DNA of 64,000 bases. Source: Heminiphilus faecis (lineage in GTDB: Bacteria; Bacteroidota; Bacteroidia; Bacteroidales; Muribaculaceae). Below are positions 37,284-45,936 of this stretch, one piece after another. Positions within the stretch are counted from its first letter, which is position 1. Every line of letters begins with the position of its first letter. Location of the stretch: assembly GCF_008728965.1 (NCBI RefSeq), contig NZ_VSMC01000001.1:245511-309510 (forward strand). Direction: 5' to 3'. The notes beneath the pieces are model-generated. The model worked only from the letters and a program-made list of their open reading frames with translations, did not search any database and was not told where the DNA came from. Position numbers and translations under genes: made by a program.

Positions 37284-37296
37284 GAAAAACACAATG

Positions 37297-37304
37297 CAAA
37301 GGTA
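37297..37304 (-). promoter_or_regulatory. -7 box of the leader peptide transcript
   Basis: TACCTTTG on the minus strand, 13 bp before the leader ATG. Confidence 0.55.
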
Positions 37305-37363
37305 GCGCATTTTATGTTATAAAACATAATTTTTTAATAGATATTATTATATTTAACATATTT

Positions 37364-37636
37364 TTACGCAATAAGCCACCATGCACAAGCAATATATGAC
37401 AGCATCAGCAATGATAAAATAATAATACTCAATTCTTTACGCGCCACATATGTCTTATAGGCACAATATACGCTTAAAAGAGCATATATCGGAAACAAAT
37501 ATATCAATACCAAGTACTCGTCCTTGCCTTCGGGATAATCCGATACTACAAACGGCCAAGAAAAAAGCGGCAAAAGCATCACAATCATAATTACAGTCAT
37601 CCACATGGGAGGACGCCGGTTGTCATTGCTGCCCAT
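37364..37636 (-). CDS. Small membrane protein of unknown function
   Basis: 90 residues with three hydrophobic segments (about 12-30, 41-60 and 70-88) and a short charged N-terminus (GSNDNRRPP). No family recognised. It starts 6 bp after the SDR gene and is probably the last gene of the DUF1846-SDR unit. Inner-membrane location is inferred from hydrophobicity. Confidence 0.7.
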   Translation of the reverse strand: MGSNDNRRPPMWMTVIMIVMLLPLFSWPFVVSDYPEGKDEYLVLIYLFPIYALLSVYCAYKTYVARKELSIIILSLLMLSYIACAWWLIA

Positions 37637-37642
37637 AATACT

Positions 37643-38656
37643 TCAATTTTTATTGTCAACTGATTTTTTATACTCGGCCACGGTTATCTTTATACCCTCT
37701 TCAAGTGAAAATCGCGGGTTGAAACCGAAATTGGCCTTTGCTTCCGATATGTCGGCGCTCCAATTGCGCTGTTTCATTATCTTGTACTTGTCGGAGTTGA
37801 GTGTCGAAGGCTTCAGTTTGGCCACCCCATACTTTTCGGCGACAAAAGAAGCTATTTTGGTGACCCACAGGGGTAGCCGTACCGGAATGACAAATTTCTT
37901 GCCAAGGGCGCGGGCCACGATGGAGCGAAACTCCTTTTGCGTATAAGCCCTGTCCTCACTTATTATATATTTTTTATGCACCGTGCCCTTTTCAAGCGCT
38001 TCAAACACGGCATCGACAAGATCATCCACATAAATAAATGTAAGCAACTGCTTGCGGAAGCCAACTCCGAAGTCCCAATGGCGGTCTATGCACTTTATCA
38101 TCATAAGATAGTCCTGCTCATGCGGACCGTATACGCCCGTAGGCCTGAAGATAATCCAAGGAAATCCTGATGTCATCTCAAGAAGCGTCTCGGCCTTTAT
38201 CTTTGACACTCCGTAGCGGGTGTTGGGATCAGGTATCATAGAGGCTGTATAAGGAGTATACCCCTTTTCGTCGCCGGGTCCGAGAGCACTCAGGCTGCTC
38301 ATGTATAGAAAACGTTCAGGAACTTTGTCACAAGACTTCAGAGCCTCTACGGTATTCTTAAGATAGCCGTAGTTTATGCGGTTAAAGTCAGAATAATTGG
38401 TGACTTTCGTTGCCCCGAGATTATACACTATCCAATCCCACTTGTCGCCATGCGGCAATGCCGAGTCAAAAGCTTCGGCAAGCGCTTGCGGCGAGTCATA
38501 GTCAAGTATCAGAAACTTAATACGTGCATCGTCAAGATATCTGCGCGATGTGCTCTCCCTGACACCGACCCATGTCTCGTAACCGAGATCGAGGCTTTTA
38601 CGGGCCATAAAACCGCCTATAAATCCGCCGGCACCTATGATAAGTACGCGTTTCAT
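37643..38656 (-). CDS. NAD-dependent epimerase/dehydratase (extended SDR)
   Basis: 337 residues. Rossmann start VLIIGAGGFIGGFMA (Gly-rich motif at residues 8-14), a catalytic YGVSKIKAE (YxxxK) near residue 168 preceded by MSSLSALG (Ser), and IIFRPTGVYGP. This is an extended SDR acting on a nucleotide sugar or a related hydroxy/carbonyl substrate; the specific one cannot be read. Located between DUF1846 (9 bp upstream) and a small membrane protein (6 bp downstream), all on one strand. Confidence 0.9.
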   Translation of the reverse strand: MKRVLIIGAGGFIGGFMARKSLDLGYETWVGVRESTSRRYLDDARIKFLILDYDSPQALAEAFDSALPHGDKWDWIVYNLGATKVTNYSDFNRINYGYLKNTVEALKSCDKVPERFLYMSSLSALGPGDEKGYTPYTASMIPDPNTRYGVSKIKAETLLEMTSGFPWIIFRPTGVYGPHEQDYLMMIKCIDRHWDFGVGFRKQLLTFIYVDDLVDAVFEALEKGTVHKKYIISEDRAYTQKEFRSIVARALGKKFVIPVRLPLWVTKIASFVAEKYGVAKLKPSTLNSDKYKIMKQRNWSADISEAKANFGFNPRFSLEEGIKITVAEYKKSVDNKN

Positions 38657-38665
38657 AGCTCCGTG

Positions 38666-40129
38666 TCAGTTTTTCTTGACCGGGTCACAGGTAAGTCCTA
38701 CCCCGAGTTTTTTGAATATCTTGTGATCCACCTCACCAAGCATAACAGTAGAATGCACCTGACATCCGGCAAGCTCCGGAAGTTTTTCAAGCGCATGGCG
38801 GCAGTTGTCGTCATGAGTGCTCAACACCGACAGAGCCACAAGCACCTCATCGGTATGCAGACGCGGATTGCGGCTGCGCAGATAATTTATCTTGGTATGC
38901 TGAATAGGCTCTATCATGTATTGCGGTATAAGCTTGACGGCGTGATCTATACCCGCCAGATGCTTTATGGCGTTAAGAATAAGCGCGGCACTCGGACCGA
39001 GCAGAGCGCTCGTCTCGGCGGTAATAATAGTACCGTCGGATAGTTCTATAGCCGAACACGGCACCCCTGAGCGTTCGGCACGTTCTTTTGCCGCAACCGT
39101 AGTCTTGCGGTAGGCAGTAGTAATCTTGGACTGCTTCAGCAACAGGGCTATCTTGTTGACCTCGCTGTCATTGCCGTCGCCGAGAGCCAAACGGTTGAGA
39201 GCCGTATAGTAACGGCGTATTATCTCGTTCTTTGAAGCCTCGCGGCATACTTCGTCATCATCTATGCAGAAGCCCACCATATTGACACCCATGTCAGTCG
39301 GCGACTTGTAGGGATTCTCACCGTAGATACCCTCGAAAAGAGAGTTAAGCACCGGAAAGATCTCTATATCGCGGTTATAGTTTATGGCAGTCTTTCCGTA
39401 GGCCTCAAGATGAAACGGATCTATCATGTTGACGTCGTTCAGGTCGGCGGTAGCGGCTTCATAAGCTATGTTTACCGGATGCTTGAGCGGAAGGCTCCAC
39501 ACGGGGAAAGTCTCGAACTTGGCATATCCCGCTTCTATACCGCGTTTGTGCTCGTTGTACAGCTGGCTCAGGCATACGGCCATCTTGCCGCTTCCCGGAC
39601 CGGGAGCGGTCACTATGACAAGCGGACGCGTGGTCTCAACATAATCGTTGCGGCCAAATCCATCCTCCGAGGCTATAAGATCTACATTGGTCGGATAACC
39701 GTCTATTGTATAATGATAATAGGTAGTTATGTCCATACGCTCGAGCCGACGGCGGAAAGCGTCGGCACTGCTCTGCCCGTTATAATGGGTAATGACTACC
39801 GAACTCACGAGAAAACCGCGGTTCTGAAATTCCGTACGCAGACGCAGCACGTCCATATCATAAGTTATGCCGAGATCACTGCGCACCTTGTTTTTTTCGA
39901 TGTCAAGCGCGCTGATCACTATCACGATCTCTGCATGGTCACACAGTTGAGACAGCATGCGCAATTTACTGTCGGGCTGAAAACCCGGCAAAACCCTGCT
40001 CGCGTGATGGTCGTCAAATAACTTTCCTCCAAGCTCAAGATAAAGCTTATTGCCAAATTTGGCAATTCGTTCCCTGATGTGTCGGGATTGTATTTCGAGA
40101 TATTTCTCGTTGTCAAAGCCGTATTTCAT
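38666..40129 (-). CDS. DUF1846 family protein
   Basis: 487 residues, the standard length. The N-terminal signature KLYLELGGKLFDDHHASRVLPGF (quoted in part: GGKLFDDHHASRVLPGF) is diagnostic. A P-loop-like VTAPGPGSGKMAVCLSQLY lies near residue 173, consistent with a nucleotide-binding, kinase-like fold. The biochemical function is not established as far as I know. First gene of an operon with the SDR and the membrane protein; the -7 box TAACTTTG is at 40146-40139, only about 9 bp before the ATG, giving a nearly leaderless mRNA. Confidence 0.93.
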   Translation of the reverse strand: MKYGFDNEKYLEIQSRHIRERIAKFGNKLYLELGGKLFDDHHASRVLPGFQPDSKLRMLSQLCDHAEIVIVISALDIEKNKVRSDLGITYDMDVLRLRTEFQNRGFLVSSVVITHYNGQSSADAFRRRLERMDITTYYHYTIDGYPTNVDLIASEDGFGRNDYVETTRPLVIVTAPGPGSGKMAVCLSQLYNEHKRGIEAGYAKFETFPVWSLPLKHPVNIAYEAATADLNDVNMIDPFHLEAYGKTAINYNRDIEIFPVLNSLFEGIYGENPYKSPTDMGVNMVGFCIDDDEVCREASKNEIIRRYYTALNRLALGDGNDSEVNKIALLLKQSKITTAYRKTTVAAKERAERSGVPCSAIELSDGTIITAETSALLGPSAALILNAIKHLAGIDHAVKLIPQYMIEPIQHTKINYLRSRNPRLHTDEVLVALSVLSTHDDNCRHALEKLPELAGCQVHSTVMLGEVDHKIFKKLGVGLTCDPVKKN

Positions 40130-40138
40130 AACGGATTA

Positions 40139-40146
40139 CAAAGTTA
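40139..40146 (-). promoter_or_regulatory. -7 box of the DUF1846-SDR operon
   Basis: TAACTTTG on the minus strand, nine bases before the ATG. Confidence 0.55.
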
Positions 40147-40199
40147 CAAGTTTTTGGCTTTAATCCAACCCTGTCCGGTATATTTTTTCTTAGATTATT

Positions 40200-41684
40200 C
40201 TAAAGAGTGACTCCTGACTTAAAAATGGCAATATCCTTTGCGCCATTGAGTTCGTGACGCAATGCGGCACCGTTTGCCACAGCCGTTATTTTGTCTATAA
40301 GCCTCGCCAAAGCGGAGTCCCATGACTCTCCGTTGACTACTTCTCCGGCATTGAAGTCAATCCAGTTGGCTTTATGTTCTGATAAAGGAGTGTTGGTCGA
40401 TATCTTAAGTGTAGGCACAAAAGTACCGAAAGGCGTACCCCGTCCTGTCGTGAACAGCACCATATGGCATCCTGAAAGAGCCAACGCCGTCGACGCCACA
40501 AGATCGTTACCCGGAGCTTGTATGACATTAAGTCCGGGTTTTGTCACTGCATGTGCATATGAAAGCACATCCACTACAGGTGAAGAGCCTCCTTTCTGCA
40601 CGCATCCCAGTGATTTTTCCTCCAGAGTGGTAATTCCGCCAGTCTTATTTCCGGGAGAAGGATTTTCATATATAGGCTGCCCGTAAGAGCGAAAATAATC
40701 CTTGAAGCCGTTTATAAGATTTACCATGCGGTCAAACACAACGCAGTCTACGGCTCTATCCATAAGTATGGTTTCGGCCCCAAACATTTCCGGAACTTCG
40801 GTCAGCACAGTAGTACCTCCCCACTCCACAAGCCTGTCTGAAAAACGGCCTACAAGAGGATTGGCCGTTATACCCGACAATCCGTCGCTGCCGCCGCATT
40901 TCAATCCTACTTTAAGCATACTGACAGGAAGCGGTTGCCGCCTGTCACCGTTCATTACGCATGCAAGTTCCTTACATATTTCAAAACCTGCCGACACTTC
41001 ATCCTCAACATCCTGAGCGTTAAGAAACCGTATGCGCGATGTATCAAAATCGCCCATTTCACCGCGTAATGCCGATATGCCGTTGTTCTCGCACCCCAGA
41101 CCGAGCACGAGCACTCCGCCGGCATTAGGATGCTTTGCCAATGCCGCAAGGGCCTTGCGTGTGTTGACATGATCCTCGCCAAGCTGTGAACAACCGTAAT
41201 TATGTGTAAATGCACGTACATCATCTATGTTGACCAGCTCACACTCTTTTCTGACACGTTCGGCTATGGCACATGCAGCTCCGTTGACACACCCAACAGT
41301 CGGTACAATCCATAATTCGTTGCGTATACCCATATTGCCGCTCGTACGCAGATAACCGTTTATAACGGGTATATCGCCGTCAACCTTCCATGACCTGTGT
41401 GATGTACCCGCATGATACCCATACTTTACATCAGGGCCGAGCGAAGTGACAAGATTATGACTGTGAACCCATTGACCGACAGCTATCGAAACCGTGGCAT
41501 GACCTATAGGATAACCGTATTTGATTACTTCTTCACCTTTGCCTATAGGCTTCAATGCAAATTTATGACCTTGCGGAATATCTTCCGACAAGGTTATTCC
41601 ATCAAATGTATCGCCTTTGCCTATATCATCCGAAAGAGCTACCGCCACATTGTCGGAATCATGTATTTTCAATATTCTTTTCAT
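40200..41684 (-). CDS. uxaA: Altronate dehydratase
   Basis: 494 residues, the full-length UxaA: N-terminal SAF-like domain (KIGD-type start, IPQGHKFAL, YGYPIGHA), then the dehydratase part with the conserved Cys/His regions GCVNGAACAIAE, HNYGCSQLGEDH, GLGCENN, GLKCGGSDG and the C-terminal FTTGRGTPFG. It converts D-altronate to 2-keto-3-deoxygluconate in galacturonate catabolism. It overlaps the end of uxaB by 26 bp, so the pair is coupled. Transcription starts upstream of uxaB. Confidence 0.96.
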   Translation of the reverse strand: MKRILKIHDSDNVAVALSDDIGKGDTFDGITLSEDIPQGHKFALKPIGKGEEVIKYGYPIGHATVSIAVGQWVHSHNLVTSLGPDVKYGYHAGTSHRSWKVDGDIPVINGYLRTSGNMGIRNELWIVPTVGCVNGAACAIAERVRKECELVNIDDVRAFTHNYGCSQLGEDHVNTRKALAALAKHPNAGGVLVLGLGCENNGISALRGEMGDFDTSRIRFLNAQDVEDEVSAGFEICKELACVMNGDRRQPLPVSMLKVGLKCGGSDGLSGITANPLVGRFSDRLVEWGGTTVLTEVPEMFGAETILMDRAVDCVVFDRMVNLINGFKDYFRSYGQPIYENPSPGNKTGGITTLEEKSLGCVQKGGSSPVVDVLSYAHAVTKPGLNVIQAPGNDLVASTALALSGCHMVLFTTGRGTPFGTFVPTLKISTNTPLSEHKANWIDFNAGEVVNGESWDSALARLIDKITAVANGAALRHELNGAKDIAIFKSGVTL

Positions 41685-43116
41685 TACAACGGGTATTCAA
41701 AAACAGCGTCAACGATCTATCCATACCGTCGGTCATTATTGACCGGAGGTATTCCCCGGCTCTCTGTGAGAAACCCGGAACAGCCTCTTCAAAATTATCT
41801 GTAAATATACCGCTTCCTGTTATCTTTCTTACAATATCAATATAGTCACCGCCATCAGCCCATATACCTTGTATGACGTCAATATTAGCGGCATCATCCT
41901 CCGCTATAAAGCCGGAGTAAGGTGAATATAAAGCCATAAGTGCGGCAAAAGTAAAAATCTCGAAATCGGCTATAAGACCTTTCTTATTGTAAAAGTCGCG
42001 GACAGTAGGAAAATTGCGTGTCTCCCACTTTGACAGCGAGTTAAGCGCTATAGATTTTAGCATGTGGCGCATGAACGGATTATGGAAACGTTCAAGAATA
42101 TCTCTTGAAAAACTCCTTAGCTCCGATATGTCACCATCCATAACAGAAAGTACCTCGCGTTCTGTCATGTCATTTATGAACCGATTTATATCGGGAGTTT
42201 CAAATGCGTCAAGTACAGTGTCACAGCCTGAAAGCAAAGCTATGGGCGCCATACCCGTATGAGAACCGTTAAGAATACGCACTTTCTTTTCACGGAAAGA
42301 TTTTATGTCGGGCATGAAAAGCACATTGAGTCCGGCTTTGTCAAGAGGCAGTTCTTTCTGCACTTCGGCATACTTCTCACATCCTATGGCCCATATGTGA
42401 AACAGTTCTCCCTTAACCACCAGCCTGTCATCAAATCCGAGCTCATCTCTCACCTCATCTATAGTGTCATGGGGAAAACCCGATACAATACGGTCCACAA
42501 GAGTATTGCAAAATATACACGAGTCTTTTATCCATTCTGAAAACTCAGGTTCAAGGTGTGTTGCTGCGGCATGTCGAAGTACATACTCACGCAGTGCCGA
42601 CCCGTTGTTTTCTATTAGCTCACAGCACAAAAATATGAGGCCTTTGGTTTTATCGCCGTTAAAGTGCCTGAACCGACGATACAGAAGAGAAGTTATTTTA
42701 CCGGGAAAGGTAACGGGTGTTTCAGAAAGAATGTCATCATCCTCATAACGGATGCCGGCTTCAGTGGTATTGGAAACCACAAACCGCAGTTCAGGCGACA
42801 GAATATAGCGTTCATAACGTTTAAAATCAACAGCCGGAGAAAATGCGTCGGTCACACATTTTACAAGACGTTTTTCCGATTTGGGCCGACCTTTTTCTAT
42901 TCCTTCAAGCCATACATGATAAATGCAATCCTGTGACTGCATATTTTTTATGGTAGAGTTTTCCTTAAATCTGGGAGACACAACTGCTACGGAAGTATCG
43001 GTAAGCCCTTTTTCGTTGGCGATATCGAACATCCAGTCGACAAACCCGCGAATAAAATTGCCTTCGCCAAACTGCAGTACCCTTACGGGGCGTACGGATT
43101 TCTTTATATATGACAT
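41659..43116 (-). CDS. uxaB: Tagaturonate reductase (altronate oxidoreductase)
   Basis: 485 residues of the mannitol dehydrogenase superfamily. It begins with the N-terminal Rossmann region VLQFGEGNFIRGFVDWMFD and has VVSNTTEAGI, the catalytic-lysine region (VKGELFHIWAIGC) and LNGSHTGMAPIALLSG. It reduces D-tagaturonate to D-altronate with NADH, the step before UxaA. No uxaC, kduI or transporter lies adjacent, so the rest of the uronate pathway must be elsewhere. Its promoter carries an inverted repeat at the expected start site. Confidence 0.95.
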   Translation of the reverse strand: MSYIKKSVRPVRVLQFGEGNFIRGFVDWMFDIANEKGLTDTSVAVVSPRFKENSTIKNMQSQDCIYHVWLEGIEKGRPKSEKRLVKCVTDAFSPAVDFKRYERYILSPELRFVVSNTTEAGIRYEDDDILSETPVTFPGKITSLLYRRFRHFNGDKTKGLIFLCCELIENNGSALREYVLRHAAATHLEPEFSEWIKDSCIFCNTLVDRIVSGFPHDTIDEVRDELGFDDRLVVKGELFHIWAIGCEKYAEVQKELPLDKAGLNVLFMPDIKSFREKKVRILNGSHTGMAPIALLSGCDTVLDAFETPDINRFINDMTEREVLSVMDGDISELRSFSRDILERFHNPFMRHMLKSIALNSLSKWETRNFPTVRDFYNKKGLIADFEIFTFAALMALYSPYSGFIAEDDAANIDVIQGIWADGGDYIDIVRKITGSGIFTDNFEEAVPGFSQRAGEYLRSIMTDGMDRSLTLFLNTRCNEKNIENT

Positions 43117-43129
43117 ATCAATATGACAG

Positions 43130-43154
43130 TGTATCGTTTACGTACACAAATTTA
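43130..43154 (-). promoter_or_regulatory. uxaBA promoter with an inverted repeat at the start site
   Basis: TAAATTTG -7 box at 43154-43147 (minus strand). GTGTA (43130-43134) and TACAC (43144-43148) form an inverted repeat around CGTTTACG that overlaps the predicted transcription start. This is a natural place for a repressor, for example a LacI- or GntR-type uronate regulator. Confidence 0.5.
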
Positions 43155-43285
43155 TTCATAAACCCGGAGAAAATAAAATCTATTATCAGCAAGAACATAT
43201 AAATTTTATAAACCTATCGGCATTATCAATTGTTGAAATATATTACATAATAATTATTACCAAACCAAACAAAAATTACGTAATT

Positions 43286-44299
43286 ATGGAATTTCTAACC
43301 AATGACAAATTTACAATTGTAGGTGCGGCCGGTATGATAGGCTCCAATATGGCCCAGACCGCACTAATGATGCACCTAACTCCCAACATATGTCTGTATG
43401 ACCCATATGCCCCCGCTCTTGAAGGAGTGGCGGAGGAGATGTTTCATTGCGGTTTTGAAGGAGTGAATATCACTTATACTTCCGACATCAAAGAAGCCCT
43501 CACCGGTGCTAAATATATAGTGTCGTCAGGCGGTGCGGCGCGTAAGGCAGGCATGACCCGTGAGGATCTTCTAAAAGGTAATGCAGAGATAGCGGAGCAA
43601 TTCGGCAAGGATGTACGCAAATACTGTCCTGATGTAAAACACATCGTAGTGGTTTTCAATCCGGCCGACATCACCGGACTTATCACCCTTATATATTCGG
43701 GAGTAAAACCGTCATGTGTAACTACACTTGCAGCGCTTGACAGCACACGCCTGCAGAGCGAACTCGCTAAATATTTCAAAATTCCCGCTTCGGAAATAAA
43801 CAATTCACGTACTTACGGCGGCCATGGCGAACAGATGGCAGTCTTTGAATCGACAACTACCGTAAAGGGCAAACCTCTCAAAGAACTTATAGATGAAGGC
43901 ATACTGCCGGCAGCCGACTGGGAAGCATTGAAAACAAGAGTCATCCAAGGCGGTAAAAATATCATAGAACTCCGCGGACGTTCATCATTCCAAAGCCCCG
44001 CCTATCTGTCGATAGAAATGATAGCCGCAGCTATGGGAGGCAAGCCGTTCCGCTGGCCGGCCGGCACATATGTAAACGACGATAAATTCAAACATATAAT
44101 GATGGCTATGGAGACCTCCATAACAAAAGACGGTGTCACATACAAAGAAGTCAGCGGTACTCCCGAGGAGAACAAAGAACTTGAAAAGAGTTACGAACAC
44201 CTGTGCAAACTTCGTGATGAGGTTATAGATATGGGTGTACTGCCGCGCATCGAAGAATGGCATAAGCTCAATCAGTATATCGACAATCCTACCATATAG
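43286..44299 (+). CDS. mdh: Malate dehydrogenase
   Basis: 337 residues of the lactate/malate dehydrogenase superfamily. NAD-binding start FTIVGAAGMIGSNMA, the Asp that selects NAD in CLYDPYA, the substrate-loop Arg region AARKAGMTREDLL, VVVFNPADITG, and the catalytic His in NSRTYGGHGEQM. Known Bacteroidales malate dehydrogenases have this form. It interconverts malate and oxaloacetate. It is the only plus-strand gene immediately left of the candidate origin. A 17-bp hairpin follows the stop. Confidence 0.92.
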   Translation: MEFLTNDKFTIVGAAGMIGSNMAQTALMMHLTPNICLYDPYAPALEGVAEEMFHCGFEGVNITYTSDIKEALTGAKYIVSSGGAARKAGMTREDLLKGNAEIAEQFGKDVRKYCPDVKHIVVVFNPADITGLITLIYSGVKPSCVTTLAALDSTRLQSELAKYFKIPASEINNSRTYGGHGEQMAVFESTTTVKGKPLKELIDEGILPAADWEALKTRVIQGGKNIIELRGRSSFQSPAYLSIEMIAAAMGGKPFRWPAGTYVNDDKFKHIMMAMETSITKDGVTYKEVSGTPEENKELEKSYEHLCKLRDEVIDMGVLPRIEEWHKLNQYIDNPTI

Positions 44300-44322
44300 A
44301 GTTTATTAAAGTACAATCAAAG

Positions 44323-44362
44323 CATCCGTTATACATTTGCATTATCAAATGTATAACGGATG
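44323..44362 (+). terminator. Long perfect hairpin after mdh
   Basis: A 17-bp perfect stem, 44323-44339 with 44346-44362, and a 6-nt loop CATTAT. The tail is T-rich but not a clean T run. It probably protects or terminates the mdh transcript, and it forms the left border of the AT-rich region. Confidence 0.7.
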
Positions 44363-44399
44363 TTCATTTATATAGACCTATCATTCACCATGATAAATC

Positions 44400-44820
44400 A
44401 GTTTTTAATAAATGTCAAAATACTATGTCAATAAAGTTGTAGATAACCCTTGATAAGTTTTAAGCAATTTTTGACAACTTGATTTGCATTTCATATGAAA
44501 ATAAACAATACAATGCATCTATGACATAATCAAAATAAGTTTTACAATAAATGTGACCCTCTTATAAACCATGAAATCTACACTTATAAACCTTCCCAAC
44601 CTAAGTTTTTTATCTACACACAGCGTTATCAACAGTATGTAAATAAACAGTTCAAGTATTTAATTATAAGTCATTTGACATGTAGATAACAGTATGATAA
44701 CCTTAATTCTTCGAGTAATAACTTATTATACAACAAAACACCTATAATTTTATCTTTACTATCAACATCAATAACTACTACCCTAAAAGAAAATCTTTAA
44801 AAGAAAATTTTCATAAAAAT
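44400..44820. other. oriC: Candidate chromosomal replication origin (oriC)
   Basis: About 420 bp without a gene, clearly more AT-rich than its surroundings. It holds DnaA-box-like 9-mers differing from TTATCCACA at one position: TTATCTACA at 44610-44618 (plus), at 44446-44438 and at 44689-44681 (minus), and TTATCAACA at 44626-44634 (plus). CTTATAAACC is repeated directly at 44561 and 44583, 22 bp apart. To the right nearly all genes run on the plus strand; immediately to the left (22.8-43.1 kb) all run on the minus strand. Sampled lines show G over C on the right and C over G on the left. dnaA itself is not in the window. Confidence 0.55.
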
Positions 44821-44856
44821 AAAAAGTGATGTTGATGACAACAGCCGGGCGCTGCT

Positions 44857-44892
44857 ACTTATATATAAGTAAGAAAAAATGTCGTATCTTTG
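44857..44892 (+). promoter_or_regulatory. nadA promoter with a 14-bp palindrome
   Basis: -7 box TATCTTTG at 44885-44892. The perfect palindrome ACTTATATATAAGT (44857-44870) sits at the -33 position, 14 bp upstream, where a bound protein would block or replace RNA polymerase contacts. An NAD-responsive regulator is one possibility. Confidence 0.5.
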
Positions 44893-44921
44893 CAATCAGG
44901 AGATTAATAAAATATTCAATA

Positions 44922-45917
44922 ATGGAATCAAGTACTGAAAAAGGCTATGTGTCCATGGCGGTGTCAGATGAATCTGATATTAAAAATATCAGAGAGGAAA
45001 TACTCCGGCTTAAGGAAGAAAAGAATGCGGTAATACTCGCCCACTACTATCAGAAGGGCGAAATTCAGGATATAGCCGACTATATAGGCGACAGCCTTGC
45101 TTTGGCCCAGATAGCTTCAAAACTCACTCAGCCTGTTATAGTATTGTGTGGAGTCAACTTTATGGGTGAAACGGCGAAGATACTTTGTCCGGATAAGACT
45201 GTACTGATTCCCGACATGGATGCCGGATGTTCGTTGGCCGACAGTTGCGATGCCGAAGAGTTCAAGAAGTTCATTGACGATAATCCGGATCATACAGTAA
45301 TCAGCTATGTCAATACATCGGCCGGAGTAAAGGCTCTTACCGACGTGCTTGTCACATCATCAAACGCACGGCAGATAGTAGAGAGTTTTCCGGAGGACAC
45401 ACCTATTATATTCGGTCCCGACCGTAATCTCGGCAACTATATAAATTCGGTGACCGGTCGCAATATGAAGCTGTGGAACGGAGCCTGTCATGTACATGAA
45501 CAATTCTCGATAGAAAAGATAGCCGGGCTGAAGCGTCAGTATCCGTCGGCAAAGGTGCTCGCACATCCCGAGTGCAAGAAGCAGCTGCTTATCCTCGCTG
45601 ACAAGATAGGATCCACTGCCGCTCTTTTAAATTATGCCGTGAACAGTGATGCCAATGAGTTCATAGTGGCCACGGAGAGCGGTATAATACACGAGATGCA
45701 GAAGCGTTGTCCTGACAAGACCTTCATTCCCGCTCCTCCCAATGACTCCACCTGTGCGTGCAACGACTGCTCGTACATGAAGCTCAACACTATGCAGAAG
45801 CTGTATGACTGTCTTAAAAACGAGAGCCCGAAAGTGGAGGTCGACTCTGAAATAGCGGAGAAGGCACGCCGTCCTATCGAGCGTATGCTTGAGATAAGCG
45901 AAAAATTAGGAATATAA
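44922..45917 (+). CDS. nadA: Quinolinate synthase NadA
   Basis: 331 residues from the ATG at 44922. The frame is open back to 44826, but that part contains the -7 box TATCTTTG, so it cannot be translated. Visible: ILAHYYQKGEIQDIADYIGDSLALA (quoted in part: HYYQKGEIQDIADYIGDS), the three [4Fe-4S] cysteines in VLCGVNF, WNGACHVHE and DSTCACNDC, and PDRNLG. It condenses iminoaspartate with dihydroxyacetone phosphate to quinolinate in NAD synthesis. nadB lies 8 kb away on the other strand; nadC is not in the window. Likely cotranscribed with leuS (19 bp gap). Confidence 0.96.
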   Translation: MESSTEKGYVSMAVSDESDIKNIREEILRLKEEKNAVILAHYYQKGEIQDIADYIGDSLALAQIASKLTQPVIVLCGVNFMGETAKILCPDKTVLIPDMDAGCSLADSCDAEEFKKFIDDNPDHTVISYVNTSAGVKALTDVLVTSSNARQIVESFPEDTPIIFGPDRNLGNYINSVTGRNMKLWNGACHVHEQFSIEKIAGLKRQYPSAKVLAHPECKKQLLILADKIGSTAALLNYAVNSDANEFIVATESGIIHEMQKRCPDKTFIPAPPNDSTCACNDCSYMKLNTMQKLYDCLKNESPKVEVDSEIAEKARRPIERMLEISEKLGI

Positions 45918-45936
45918 ATAAAACTACCGTATAAAA

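Noticed and set aside
44826-44921. N-terminal extension of nadA
   Set aside because: The extension spans the -7 box TATCTTTG at 44885-44892, so it precedes the transcript start.
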